This document shows positions 31,592 to 42,429 of a stretch of DNA of 64,000 nucleotides, one piece after another. Position numbers and translations under genes: made by a program. Source of the stretch: Choristoneura fumiferana (lineage: Eukaryota > Arthropoda > Insecta > Lepidoptera > Tortricidae); assembly GCF_025370935.1 (NCBI RefSeq), contig NC_133499.1:1984440-2048439 (forward strand). The letters run 5' to 3'. The stretch's first letter is position 1. Each line of letters opens with the position of its first letter. A model generated the notes under the pieces. The model was not told where the DNA came from. It saw only the letters and a program-made list of their open reading frames with translations, and did not search any database.

Positions 31592-34272
31592 ATTATTATT
31601 ATTTAGAAGCCTGTAGATGTGTCCCACTGCTGGGCAAAGGCCTCCCCCCATGTCCTCCACTCTACCCTTTCTTGGGCGATCTCTGACCAGCTGCGAAGAA
31701 AGGCGTCCAGATCGTCCCGCCATCGACGCCTGGGTCTACCACGCCGCCGAAGTCCATTTTGTGGTATCCAGTCTGTGGCTATTTTAGCCCACCTATTGGG
31801 TTCCATACGGCTGACGTGGCCTGCCCAGTCCCATTTCAGCCTGGCAGTCTTGACACCCACATCAGCAATGCGTGTTTTGGAGCGCAATATAGTGTTCCGG
31901 ATCCGGTCAACCCGTTTCACTCCCAACATACTGCGCTCCATTGCTCTCTGGCAAACCTTCAATTTGGTCTTCTGTAACTCAGTAAGTGACCATGTTTGCG
32001 CACCGTAAGTTAGGACAGGCAGTATACACATGTCGACGAGCCTCCGCTTTAAGGCTAGCGGAAGATCACCCTTCATGTGTTCTTTCATAGACCAATAGCT
32101 CTTCCAGGCGTTTTGGATCCGTCTTTCGACTTCCTTATCTTGTCTGTGGCTGAAAGAGACTAATTGGCCTAAATAGGGATACTCGTCGACATATTGTAAC
32201 AACTGCCCGTCTACCTCTACCTTACGTTTCGTGCTGTTGGTCATTACCTGAGTTTTTGACCGGTTCATTTTCAGACCAACTCGAAGGCTTGCAGAGCTTA
32301 GGTCTTGAAGCATTGTTTGTAATTCCGATGCGGATGAGGAGAACAGAACAATGTCGTCAGCGAATCTAAGATTGGTTAATCTTTTGTCGCCGACAACAAT
32401 GATGCCCTTCGTCTCCCACAAGGCCGCCAGTTTGCGGAAAACTTGCTCTAGGGTACTTGTAAAGAGTTTTGGAGATAATGGGTCGCCCTGTTTGACACCT
32501 TTTTGAATTTTAAATGATGGTCCGGTCGATTGCAGTTTTATGTCTGCTGTGCTGTTATCGTATATGAAGTTGATAAGGTTAATGTAGGTGGGTTCAATTC
32601 CTTGTAGGTGGAGTGCTTCAATTATGGATTGATGGGTGATACTGTCGAATGCTTTCGAATAGTCAACGAAAGCGAGGTATAAAGGCTGGTTATATTCGTG
32701 GCACTTTTCGATGATTTGATTCAGTGTGTGGAGATGGTCAGTTGTGGAAAAGCTAGAGCGAAAACCAGCTTGTTCCGGGGGCTGGTGTTTTCCTAATTGG
32801 TCTGCAATGCGAAATTCTATTATTTTTAAAAACGTTTTGTATAGATGAGAGACAAGGCTTATTGGGCGATATTTGTCGATGTCACTTTTATCCCCTTTTT
32901 TGTGAAGTAATATGATGTTTGAATGGAGCATCAGCTTGGGAATCTGGCCCGTCTGGAGTATGGTATTAAATAGTTTTGTTAAGTGTGGCAATAAAGTACG
33001 CTTCCCCAGAATCAAACCTTCCGCGCTGATTCCATCTGCTCCAGGACTTTTACCGAACTTCATGACTCGAAGAGCTCGATTCACTTCACAGTCTGTTATT
33101 GGAGGGATGACCTCTGGACAGCAGTAATCTCTGGTGGTAGTTTTTTTCAATGGATCAGAATAAAGGTTTTTAAAATATGAAGTGCAAATTTCTAATATTT
33201 TATCTCTGCCATGTTGTTTTTTGCCGTTTTCATCCATTAAACTGTTTATCCACGGCTTTGTTCCATGGTGGATTCCCTGTCTTGCAATTTTAAGTGAGGT
33301 ATTTCGGCTCAGCGCTGTCTTCACTGCGGTTGTGTTGTAATTCCGAATATCGCATCTGATGCTGCGTTTTACTTGTCTGTCCAAACTATTGTAACTTTGT
33401 GAAGCTATAGGCAGGATTCGTCTACGTTTTATTAATGCTAGAGTATTGCTGGAGAGCTTTGCTTGTCTTTGGTAATTCGTTCTGATTTTACTATTTGCAT
33501 AGTCAATACTGTTGAGGATCCGTTTGTATTGGTCTTCAACGTCGTCGGCGTCCAGGCTCAAACTGTCGAAGTGGTTCTCTAACTCTAAGTTGAATTGATC
33601 GTGGTTATTTGCAATGGTAAGTCTATCTAATATTTTAGGACGTTTCATGATTTTCTTTATGCGTTGTATTTTGAAGTCGAAGGATAGTGTTGCGCGCAAA
33701 GGTCTATGATCAGAACTGTAATTTATTGTGTTGATGATGTTTACATTTTTAATTATGCTTAGTTTAGGTGTCAATATATAGTCTATCTCATTTTTGGTTC
33801 TTCCGTCAGGTGAAATCCAGGTCCAGCGTCTTTGATTCTTTTTGTAGAAATAGCTGTTGCAGATTTTAAGACCTTGCCCAAAAGCAAACTGAATTAGACG
33901 ACTGCCGCGTATGTTTCGGTCTCCCAGCCCGTGTGGTCCAATAACTTGGTCGTCGTCCAGCTCACTCCTGATGCCTGTTTTGGCATTGAAGTCGCCTAGA
34001 ACTACGTTCCAGGTGCCGCGCTGTTCGTCACAGGCTTTGTTGAGCAGGTCATAAAAATCCTCTGTTTCTTCATCATCGTGGGAGGTCGTTGGTGCATATG
34101 CTTGAATTATTGTTAGTGTGTGAAGTTTGCTTAATCTCAGTTTTACGACTGCAATTCTGTCAGAATATCCCCGGAACTCTATTATATTCTCTTTCCACTT
34201 CTTAGCCACCAGGAAGCCTACTCCGTATTGACCACTAGTAGTTCCATAATGATAAAAAATCAATCAATCAAT
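31592..34272 (-). mobile_element. RTE-type LINE, 2.7 kb, with target duplication
   Basis: It is flanked by a 13-bp duplication CTTATCATCTATT (31579-31591 and 34273-34285). The 3' end (left) has an (AAT)n tail. The 5' end is truncated within the endonuclease coding region, so the promoter and the first part of the ORF are missing. The long open frame and intact target duplication suggest fairly recent insertion. Confidence 0.9.
31603..34263 (-). CDS. RTE LINE endonuclease-reverse transcriptase, 886 codons open
   Basis: One uninterrupted frame. Residues 1-200 are the APE-type endonuclease minus its N-terminus: YGVGFLVAKKW, GDFNAKTG (90-97), NEIDYIL and SDHRPL (184-189), the catalytic His-containing box. 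The RT follows with KSPGADGISAEGL, YRPISLVSHLYKTFLKIIEF, QAGFRSSFSTTDHL, FVDYSKAFDSI, GVKQGDPLSPKLFT and FADDIVLF (about 626-633), all key Asp present. The C-terminus GRPRRRWRDDLDAF is typical of RTE-like LINEs. The ORF lacks its natural start: the endonuclease's first beta strand and metal-binding Glu are upstream of the truncation. The encoded RT may therefore be structurally intact although the copy cannot initiate normally. Confidence 0.93.
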   Translation of the reverse strand: MIFYHYGTTSGQYGVGFLVAKKWKENIIEFRGYSDRIAVVKLRLSKLHTLTIIQAYAPTTSHDDEETEDFYDLLNKACDEQRGTWNVVLGDFNAKTGIRSELDDDQVIGPHGLGDRNIRGSRLIQFAFGQGLKICNSYFYKKNQRRWTWISPDGRTKNEIDYILTPKLSIIKNVNIINTINYSSDHRPLRATLSFDFKIQRIKKIMKRPKILDRLTIANNHDQFNLELENHFDSLSLDADDVEDQYKRILNSIDYANSKIRTNYQRQAKLSSNTLALIKRRRILPIASQSYNSLDRQVKRSIRCDIRNYNTTAVKTALSRNTSLKIARQGIHHGTKPWINSLMDENGKKQHGRDKILEICTSYFKNLYSDPLKKTTTRDYCCPEVIPPITDCEVNRALRVMKFGKSPGADGISAEGLILGKRTLLPHLTKLFNTILQTGQIPKLMLHSNIILLHKKGDKSDIDKYRPISLVSHLYKTFLKIIEFRIADQLGKHQPPEQAGFRSSFSTTDHLHTLNQIIEKCHEYNQPLYLAFVDYSKAFDSITHQSIIEALHLQGIEPTYINLINFIYDNSTADIKLQSTGPSFKIQKGVKQGDPLSPKLFTSTLEQVFRKLAALWETKGIIVVGDKRLTNLRFADDIVLFSSSASELQTMLQDLSSASLRVGLKMNRSKTQVMTNSTKRKVEVDGQLLQYVDEYPYLGQLVSFSHRQDKEVERRIQNAWKSYWSMKEHMKGDLPLALKRRLVDMCILPVLTYGAQTWSLTELQKTKLKVCQRAMERSMLGVKRVDRIRNTILRSKTRIADVGVKTARLKWDWAGHVSRMEPNRWAKIATDWIPQNGLRRRGRPRRRWRDDLDAFLRSWSEIAQERVEWRTWGEAFAQQWDTSTGF

Positions 34273-35029
34273 CTTATCATCTATTGGTTTTTAATTTATT
34301 TATTTTAGATACGTCGTGCCACCCGTAGTTCCCCCGGCAAACTGACATGACGGTCTTGTCACTTAATGCCCTTGGCTGATAGCGGCAAACATATTGCCGT
34401 CTCATAATTCGGAAACCCTGCAATAATATATACATTTCTCTTTCTCAAAAATCATAAAAAAAATCATTCATGCTGTGCGTATCTTTAAAGTTCTCGATTC
34501 ATTGCTTTAAAAAAATAATGGTCAAAGGGTTAATCAAAAAATTTTTTGAGAAACCTTACAATCTTTTCAAAAGAGCTGTCGAACTATGTACCACACGTTG
34601 ATGCGAGTTTTTTATTCAATTTCTGTTACGTATATGGAGTGCCCCCCCTATAAATATTTATTTTTGTAATGTAATAAAATAAAATAAAATACGTTGGATG
34701 GGAGCACGCCTTAAATGTTTATTTCATTCTTTATAGTTACTTTATAGTACTTTATAGTATTTGTTGTTACAGCGGCCACAGCAATACATAATCTGTGAAA
34801 ATTTCAAGTGCTTAACTATTACGACTCAAGAGATAGGTAGAGCCCTGTGACAGACGGACGGACAGACACAGACAGACAGCGGAGTCTCAGTAATAGGGTT
34901 CGCTTGGCACCCTATGGACACGAAACCCTAAAAAAACCTAACATCGAAGGCTAATGTGGAAAAAAAGTTTCTAAGTACACATTTTTAACCGACTTCAAAA
35001 AGGAGGTTCTATGTTCCTATATTAATTAT

Positions 35030-35318
35030 ATAAAAAATAAAAAATAACAAAAAATGGAACCGACTACAAAACCCTTGAAAATATTTTTCTAGGTAAGTAG
35101 GTACGTACTAGCTCGAAGTCGGTGACTCAGCACGAGCCAGCAGGAGTGGGACAATTCACAATAGTCGTCTACCTCACCTACATACTATGGGTTTCAATCC
35201 CTCCTGCTGGGTCGTGCTGAGTCACCGACTTCGAGCTAGTACGTACCTACCTACTTACCTAGAAAAATATTTTCAAGGGTTTTGTAGTCGGTTCCATTTT
35301 TTGTTATTTTTTTATTTT
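35030..35318. mobile_element. Fold-back element 3
   Basis: The arms run from 'aaaaaataacaaaaaatgg' through 'ctagctcgaagtcggtgact' and back. Arms match nearly perfectly over about 120 bp. The best-preserved member of the fold-back family here. Confidence 0.85.
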
Positions 35319-35441
35319 TTTGGAGTCGGTTTTACTTTTTTGTTAAAAATTTTCTTTATTTCTCACTTTTTGTGATTCGTAGCCAAAGAACATCTCACAA
35401 CGATTCCATTAAGCCCAAACACGGCTTAGTTACATTGTTTT

Positions 35442-36960
35442 CAGTTACATCACCTTCCTCGAAAGGCGTTAGTGAAGTTAACTTACCTGATAAATGCCTC
35501 ATTTCGACTCAAGCACGTACCAAGTCAATGGAAAGTCGCTGAAGTTATTATGATTGCAAAGCCCGGTAAGCCACCTCATGACACTTCATCATACAGGCCC
35601 ATTTCTCTGCTACCTGTTATGTCAAAGCTATTTGAAAAATTACTACTAAAAAGATTAAAACCAATAATTGACGAACAGAATATGATCCCAAACCACCAAT
35701 TTGGATTTAGAGAGAGACACTCTACGATAGATCAAGTTCATAGAATAACAAACGTAATTGAAAGAAGTTTGGAAAGTAAGCAAATTTGTTCAGCCATATT
35801 TTTAGATGTAGCTCAAGCCTTTGATAAGGTTTGGCACGAAGGTTTAATTCATAAATTAAAATTAAGGCTACCCAAGCAATTCACGGATTTATTGGAATCC
35901 TACATATCAAATAGATTTTTTAGAGTAAGACAAGACAATGCGTACTCTGAACTTAAAGAAATCAAAGCTGGAGTACCACAAGGAAGTGTTTTAGGGCCGG
36001 TCCTGTACCTTTTATACACTTGTGATATCCCTCAACTGGAAAAAACTACAATGGCTACTTTCGCTGATGATACTGCTATAATGGCGACAGGTCACAATCA
36101 CGAGGAAGCAGTGAAAAATGTCCAAGCAGCAGTAGATAAAGTCTATAACTGGACAAAAACATGGCGAATCAAACTGAACGAGTCAAAATCCATTCATATT
36201 GATTTCACTAACAGAATGTTATCATATAAACCCATATACATAAATCAACAACAAGTACCATATGCAAACACAGCTAAATACCTCGGTATGACATTAGACA
36301 CGAAGCTACGCTGGAAAGCTCACGTAAAAAAAAACGGCAAGAACTCGAAATACGATACAAGCAAATGTACTGGCTATTAGGAAGATACTCCACACTATCG
36401 TTACACAATAAGCTATTGCTGTACAAACAAGTCCTAGTGCCGGTATGGTCGTATGGTATACAGCTATGGGGCTGCACCAAACAAAGTAACATACTAATTA
36501 TACAACGATTCCAAAATAAAGTGCTCAGGGATATTGTGAACGCACCCTGGTATATTAGGAATGACGACCTCCATCGGGACCTCAAAGTGGATTTCGTTTC
36601 TAAAGTAATACAGAAATACGCAGAAAGTCACGAGAAAAGACTTCACCAACATGTGAACGTCGAGGCAATCCAGCTTCTCGACAACACGGACTTAAAAAGA
36701 CGACTCAAAAGAACTAAGCCTTTTGAATTAGTGTAGTGCTAGAATAGTGACTAGTGAATAAAAATGTTTGCAGTGCACAAAAGAACACATGAACATAGTG
36801 TCTTCCCCTTAAGGAACTAAGAACTGCCAATGGACATTTTCTTAGATTAAATTCTGATTAGATAGTTTAAGTTAAAGATAAATTGCTTATTAGCCTAGAT
36901 AGGCTAGATTGTAATGTAATAAAGCACCTTATAAGCGCTTTATAAATGAAAAAAAAAAAA
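35442..36960 (+). mobile_element. Jockey-like LINE, 5'-truncated, with poly(A) and target duplication
   Basis: Target duplication ACATTGTTTT (35432-35441 and 36961-36970). The 3' end has AATAAA near 36918 and a terminal A-run (36949-36960). It contains RT from block 1 onward and the ORF2 C-terminus. Confidence 0.92.
35472..36736 (+). pseudogene. Jockey-like LINE reverse transcriptase, one frameshift
   Basis: The first frame, 35472-36380, has the RT blocks WKVAEVIMIAKPGKP, YRPISLLPVMSKLFEKLLL, FGFRERHSTIDQVHRI, FLDVAQAFDKVWHEGL, AGVPQGSVLGPVLYLLYT and ATFADDTAIMA, with both catalytic Asp present. The second frame, 36365-36736, has MYWLLGRYSTLSLHNKLLLY and RDIVNAPWYIRNDDLHRDLK, the C-terminal signature of jockey-clade proteins. 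They are one protein interrupted at an A-run near 36325-36334 by a net change of one base. Otherwise the frame is clean from 35472 to the stop near 36736. Confidence 0.9.
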
Positions 36961-37460
36961 ACATTGTTTTAGCATCAGATCAGTTCGAAAGAATCATTAA
37001 CTTAAAGCTTCTTCTTAGTCGCTTATCTAGGTAAGTATATTAATCATGATAATTTAAACTTAACCGGTGAAATACTTGTTATTGATAGTAGTAGTTCCGT
37101 TGGTCAAATCTGGTCTTCATCATCAGTTCCACTTCACCAAATTATGATTTGCAAGAGCAAATGCACGAGTTACTGCTAAATATATCCAAATTACCATAGG
37201 TGTCCCTACAATATTTGAAGAGTTCCCTCGATTACCTTAAGATACGATCATCAGATCCTAATTTGCTGCTTATAGGACCTAATTGAAAGCATTCCTAGAC
37301 GAACTCAAAAACAATTTTTCAAATCGGTTCATAAATGCCGAGTTCTGAGGTAACAAACATTAAAAAAAAATAAAAATACAACCGAATTGATAACCTCCTC
37401 CTTTTTTTTGAAGTCGGTTAAAAAATAAATACAACCGAATAGATAACCTCCTCCTTTTTT

Positions 37461-37990
37461 TGAAGTCGGTTCAAAATGGGTCGTTTTATGGTCTCGTTGT
37501 GCAATCTACTATTTATGAAACCAGTCCATTATATTTATAAGTATTTTCCCTTATTTTCTATTTGGTCACAAACCTTATATTTCACTCGACTTAATCGTTT
37601 ATCACTGACACAACACTTCAGACCTTTAACACTTAGTTCACCACCGACACTGATTTTTGTTGACTATAAATGACAACGTTTTATACAAAACATTTAAATA
37701 ATTAAATTCACTTATACTTAATTAAATTATACAGTCAAGGAAAAAAATAACTATTCATACGTGTATCTCCCGCGACCGAGCGCTGTATATGGATATTAGC
37801 TTGGCACTTTACATGGTATGTTTGATGAAATCACCTAGCTCTGCGAAAACTGGTGTAATGTACTGACGTACGGACGGTTTGTAGGCAATTAAAATCAACA
37901 TTATATCAAAACCAGCGTTTTATCGTATTGGATTAGGTCAGGGTACTTGCTTATAAGCACTGATGTATTAAACTAGTGCTTTTATGTAAT
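37461..37990. other. Intergenic sequence, nothing recognised
   Basis: No exon or structured repeat. AT-rich with an isolated GC patch at 37770-37790. Confidence 0.35.
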
Positions 37991-39372
37991 ACTAGCTTTT
38001 GCCCGCGGCTTCGCTCGCGTTAAATTTGGGGTAACAATTAACATACATTTACTTTCTGCGATCCTTTTTTTCGTGTTTTGATTGATTTTTCGGAGGATTA
38101 CATGGAAATATAAATACAGTAAGACGTTGTTTTAGACAGATGGTGCACAATTTGGAATTTAAAAATCAACCTACATACGTAATTAATCATTCATAATTCG
38201 TACCAACTCTGAAACCCTGTTTCGCTGAAACGTTAAAGACGTTAAAGTACTACGCGTTTCTTTTGCCGGCGACTTCCTACACGATATAGGATTGTATCTC
38301 GAGAAATTGTAAAGTCAGGGATAATATAGCTCCCAATTGGTAAAATATCTTTTTAAATCAACCCCAATGATGAATTTACTTATGTCGATCCTGCGGGAAT
38401 TTTGCATTCTTCTGTAGAAAAGCAGCCTATGTCAATCAGAGATACTGCAGATTACTATTAGTGAAAGAATTTTTAAAATCAGCTCCGAATTTGGATTGTC
38501 TTACTTACTTCTACCTATCCTGCGGGAATTTAGCATTTTTCCAAAGAAGAGTAATCTATTATACCAATCAGCAATAGTGCAGCTTTATATTAGTGGAAGA
38601 ATTTTTAAAATCAGTTCTGAAGTTGAATTCAGTTTTTTCTATCCCATGGGAATTTTGGATTTTCCGAAAAAAAAGTGGTCTATGTCAATCGAGGATTTAT
38701 ATCAAATGAAAGATTTTTTAAAAGCCAAAGATGAATTTACTTATTTCTATCCCGCGGGAATTTTTCATTTTCCCGGAAAAACGTATCCTATGTCAATCAG
38801 GAATACTGTAGCTTACTTTTGGTGAAAGAACGTTTAAAATCAGACCCGAAGTTGAATTCACTTATTTCTATCCCGCGGGAATTTTGCATTTTCCCGAAGA
38901 AGAGTAGTCTATACTAATGAGAAATAGTGTAGCTTTCTATTGGTGAAAGAATTTTTAAAATCATCCCCGAAGTTGCATTCAGTTTTTTCTATCCCATGGG
39001 AATTTTGTAATTTCCCAAAGAAAAGTCCTTTGTTATTTGGAGATAGTCATATCACATAATATGTAAGAATTTTTTAAATTAGCTCCGAAATTGAATTAAT
39101 TTATTTCCCCCGCGGGAATTTTGATATTATCCCGGATAAAAAGTAACCTATGTCAATCAAGGATAGTGTAGCTTCCTGACGGTGAAAGAATTTTTAAAAT
39201 CGGCTCAATAGTTTCGGAGATTCGACTACAAACAGATTTAGCGAAAAAATTTAGGAATTTCGAAAAATCCCTTTCGAAAAATAGTTTCTTAGTACGTCTA
39301 CATTAAGGTTTGGGCTGTGCGTTGATCTATAAGTCAGTCAGTCAGTCAGTTTCTTCTTTTATATATATAGAT
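37991..39372 (+). repeat. Repeat family T, full copy with internal minisatellite
   Basis: It starts 'actagcttttgcccgcggct' and 'tcgctcgcgttaaat', and ends (CAGT)n, then 'ttcttttatatatatagatg'. The core (about 38380-39230) holds about seven diverged units of roughly 120 bp. Each unit has 'atcccgcgggaatttt', 'gtcaatca' and 'gtgaaagaatttttaaaatc'. Confidence 0.8.
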
Positions 39373-39416
39373 GTTTAATGTTTTCACCAAATTTCCACCT
39401 GAATATTTCACTGCGA

Positions 39417-40080
39417 CGGTCTTTAATAATTACTTACAAGCTTTTATTTACTTTCACCTGTCCCGTTGTCTGTCTGTCTGTCTGTAGTCAAATCTTGCAA
39501 GTATAATTTGACCAACTTCCAGTAGTCAGATTGACGTGAAATTTGGAATGCTTATGTAAATCGCGTGACAATACAATATTCTGTTAGTGACATCCTGGCA
39601 GTCCAGACAGGATCGTCTGCGCAGGACGGAACTCTTCAACGGTTAATAGCATCGACTTGAAATTTGGTATGCAAATGTAGTTTGGGTGACAATGCAATTA
39701 CTGTCAACAGAAAGTACAGTCAGCAAAGAAAGTTAAATTTGATCCACTTGCCGTTTTCCGATTGAGCTGAAATTTTGCAAGGATGTGTAAATCGGATGAC
39801 AATGCATTATTATTATGACATGAAGCTGATCTAATGATGAAGCTGGAAGGTGGCCATAGGAAGTCCGTAATGAAACGACACAAGCCCATCGAGTTTAGGT
39901 TCCTTTGCTTTGACTTGACGAGTACTTTGGTGCTAGATAGTAACCAGGGTCTGATGATGGAGCTGGAAGGTGACCATAGAAATCCGGTAATTAAACGACG
40001 CAACCGCATCGAGTTTGGGCTCGTTTGATTCGTCTTGATGCGTACTTTAGTCGGCGTGAATATGCGACCCTCTAGAAAGT
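39417..40080 (+). repeat. Diverged tandem repeat segment
   Basis: Two to three related blocks of about 120 bp: 'gacgtgaaatttggaatgc', 'gacttgaaatttggtatgc', 'gctgaaattttgcaaggatg'. These are followed by two related blocks with 'gatgatgaagctggaaggtg' and 'gatgatggagctggaaggtg' (39833 and 39953). Confidence 0.55.
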
Positions 40081-40289
40081 AAAAAAAAAAAAAAAAACCT
40101 TTTTAAAAACAAGCTTTTATTAGTAAAAATAAATTAACTAAAGAGGAAAAATACATTTAAGTAACATTTCACAACATGCTCGGATAATCTTATGCTTATA
40201 TATATTATAATTAATATATTCAGATTATTACATCCATTTGTTATGGGGATACTCGTCATTATAAGAAATCGTGAGTAGATAGTTAAGGG

Positions 40290-40770
40290 TTCTGTCTGTC
40301 TGTCCGTCCGCGGCCTAGGGACTATCAAGCTAGAAAGCTGTAATTTTGCACGGATTATATGTCTTCATCGCCATCAAACGTTTTTATATATTGTGTAGTA
40401 CCTAAGTTTAATTTGATATAATGAAAAAAAAAAAACTGCTGAGAAAATGGTACAATTGGCAAAAAATATTTGGACTACCAAGACGTAATGGGAATATCCA
40501 ACCTTGTAGCGTAGGGTATGTTGGAAGCTCATTTAAAACCATTAAATCGAGCGAATGGGGAGGAAAACTGAAAAAATGGATGGTAGTAAGTACCCATAGC
40601 AAACTTAGGAAAACTATAGCGGATTCTTGAAATTATAGTTTAAGAGAGCAGAGGTATAAAATATACCTAAACTTGGATCCGTACAAAATACGAAATCCTT
40701 AGAAAAATATTTTTTTCGATGGCTACGGAACCCTATTCGGGCGTGTCCGAACGCTCTTGCGGTTTTCTGA
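40290..40770 (-). repeat. Repeat family R, degraded reverse copy
   Basis: It runs from (TGTC)n at 40291 through 'ctagaaagctgtaattttgc' to 'atggctacggaaccctattc' and 'gggcgtgtccgaacgctctt'. Confidence 0.65.
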
Positions 40771-40919
40771 GATGACGTCGGGGATTTACCTTTCTAAGTA
40801 AACTTATCTTAGTTTAATCATAATAAGTAAAGTTTAATGCGCTTAAGGTACGATACGAATACCGCGACACCGATGACGAAGCAACTGCAAGCGTCTGCTT
40901 AAGCGTTCCGGAGCGATGC

Positions 40920-41395
40920 GAAGCGAACCCTTATAGTTTCGAAGCTCTGTCTGTCTGTCTGTCTGCGTCCGCGTATGTCACAGGCATTTTATCGAAAACT
41001 ACAAGATGCGTATATCAATTAAATTTGGAGTACAGATGTCTTGTTAAAGACGTTATGTTAGTTTTAAGTTAAATTACAAAAATAAATATTTATGGGGGGG
41101 GGGGGCACTCCATACACGTAACAGAAATTGGAAAAATATTTTAAGTCGCATTGTGTGGAATAGTTAGACAGCTCTTTTGAAAAGATAGGGTTTCTCAAAA
41201 ACTTTTTTGATTAAGTGAAGATTTTGTCTCCCAAAGTAGCAAAAATTGTCCCTCCCACCCTCTATCTTGTCGTTTGTCCTATGCAGTAAGGTAACGCTTA
41301 TAAATACTTTAACATTTTTCACATGATGTACCGTTTTTGAGATTGCTGAAAAAGCGCTTTCAACAAAAGGACGTAAGTGCCGTGGATACGATCTT
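40920..41395 (-). repeat. Repeat family W, uninterrupted reverse copy
   Basis: From 'cgaacccttatagtttcgaa' and (CTGT)n to 'aaggacgtaagtgccgtgga'. TTAA at 41211-41214 marks the empty version of the site occupied at 30898-34529. Confidence 0.7.
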
Positions 41396-42035
41396 CATTA
41401 AAAAAAGGAGGTTATAATGTTAAGTTTTTTTTTTAATGTTTGTTACCTCAGTCCGTGAACCGATTTGTTTGTTCGTCTAGGAACTTTCAATTGCTAGAAA
41501 GCTGATGAATCTTTTGACGAATTATATTGTAAACCTATAGTAATGGATATATCAGTAACGTGCATTTGGCTTGCAAATCATATTTGTGAAGTGGAACTGA
41601 TGAGAAGACCAATTTGAACTACTACTAAATAAGTATTCAAAATTTAAATTGCTGATTAAATACTTACAAATAAAAAATTAAAAAAAAACTTTTTTTGACT
41701 ATCCGAAGCTAGAAGGTAGGGGCTGTTTTTTTGTTTCTTAATGGAATCGTTGTGAGATGTTGGGAATCACTTGAGAAATAGAAATTTTTTAAAAAAAGTA
41801 AAACCGACTCCAAAAAAATAAAATAACAAAAAATGGAACCGACTACAAAACTTGAAAATATTTTTCTAGGTAAGTAGGTACGTAAGTACGGTGACTCAGC
41901 AACCCAAAAGAAACCAACATAGTATGTAGGTGAGGTAGACGACTATTGTGAATTTATGCTAGCTCGTTTCAAGAGTAGCTAGTAGCCTACTTACCTAAAA
42001 AATATTTTAAGGGTTTTGTAGTCGGTTCCGTAGTA
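41396..42035. repeat. Repeat family P with degraded fold-back element 4
   Basis: Family P text in reverse at 41396-41790. A decayed fold-back follows at about 41796-42029 ('agtaaaaccgactccaaaaa' to 'gttttgtagtcggttcc'). Confidence 0.6.
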
Positions 42036-42152
42036 ATAATAAGACTGTAAATGTTTTAATTGTGTTAACGCACATTATATTACTTGATTTTTTCGTAATG
42101 GCTACGGAACCCTATGTTGGGCGTGTCCGACACGCTCTTGACCGGTTTTTTT
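42036..42152 (-). repeat. Family R/W head in reverse
   Basis: 'taatggctacggaaccctat' to 'cgacacgctcttgaccggtt'. Confidence 0.65.
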
Positions 42153-42429
42153 TTCTTTTAAACCAGTATTGCCATACACAGCACATCGCTGTCCTTCGAA
42201 TTCAGTAAGTACTTATTCAATTCAAATCGCGGAAGAGCACTTTATAACACTTTGTCGCGTTAACCTTTGCCCGAAACACTTTGCATTACATAAATCGGGT
42301 AAACTTTAGAAATAAATAGTGCAAACATTTACCACGTATTGCGTCTAGTTACTTAGCCTTCCGAAGCTTAGTAAACAATCCATGAAACTCGTTTGGCTCT
42401 TGGATTGAGCAAATATAGCTGGTCGAATG

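Larger units (their letters stand above)
30898..34529. mobile_element. TTAA-type (piggyBac-like) element, host of an RTE LINE
   Basis: The left end CCCTTTAGTGGGTAACGGCA and right end (complement CCCTTTGACC) lie where family W shows an intact TTAA at 41211-41214. TTAA remains at the right junction (34530-34533); on the left it has eroded (CACAA instead of CACTTAA). Without the LINE the element is about 0.95 kb. It carries 'cggcaaNatatttgccgtc'-like palindromes near both ends and at 31255. No transposase was found. Confidence 0.7.
30540..34935 (+). repeat. Repeat family W, split by a nested insertion
   Basis: The left part, 30540-30897, starts with the family R-like head 'aaaaaccggccaagagcgtg', then 'cttcacggcacttacgtcct' and 'tttgctactttgggagcgat'. 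The right part, 34530-34935, resumes 'ttaatcaaaaaattttttga', with 'ttacgtatatggagtgcccc' and a GGAC/AGAC run. A second, uninterrupted copy in reverse is at 40920-41395. Confidence 0.75.
35319..37460 (+). repeat. Repeat family P split by a jockey-like LINE
   Basis: Left part 35319-35441, right part 36961-37460. Text 'ctcacaacgattccattaag' before and 'agcatcagatcagttcgaaa' after the LINE are contiguous in the copy at 11975. Confidence 0.75.

Noticed and set aside
31619..32008. 129-codon + strand frame
   Set aside because: Shadow of the RTE ORF on the opposite strand.
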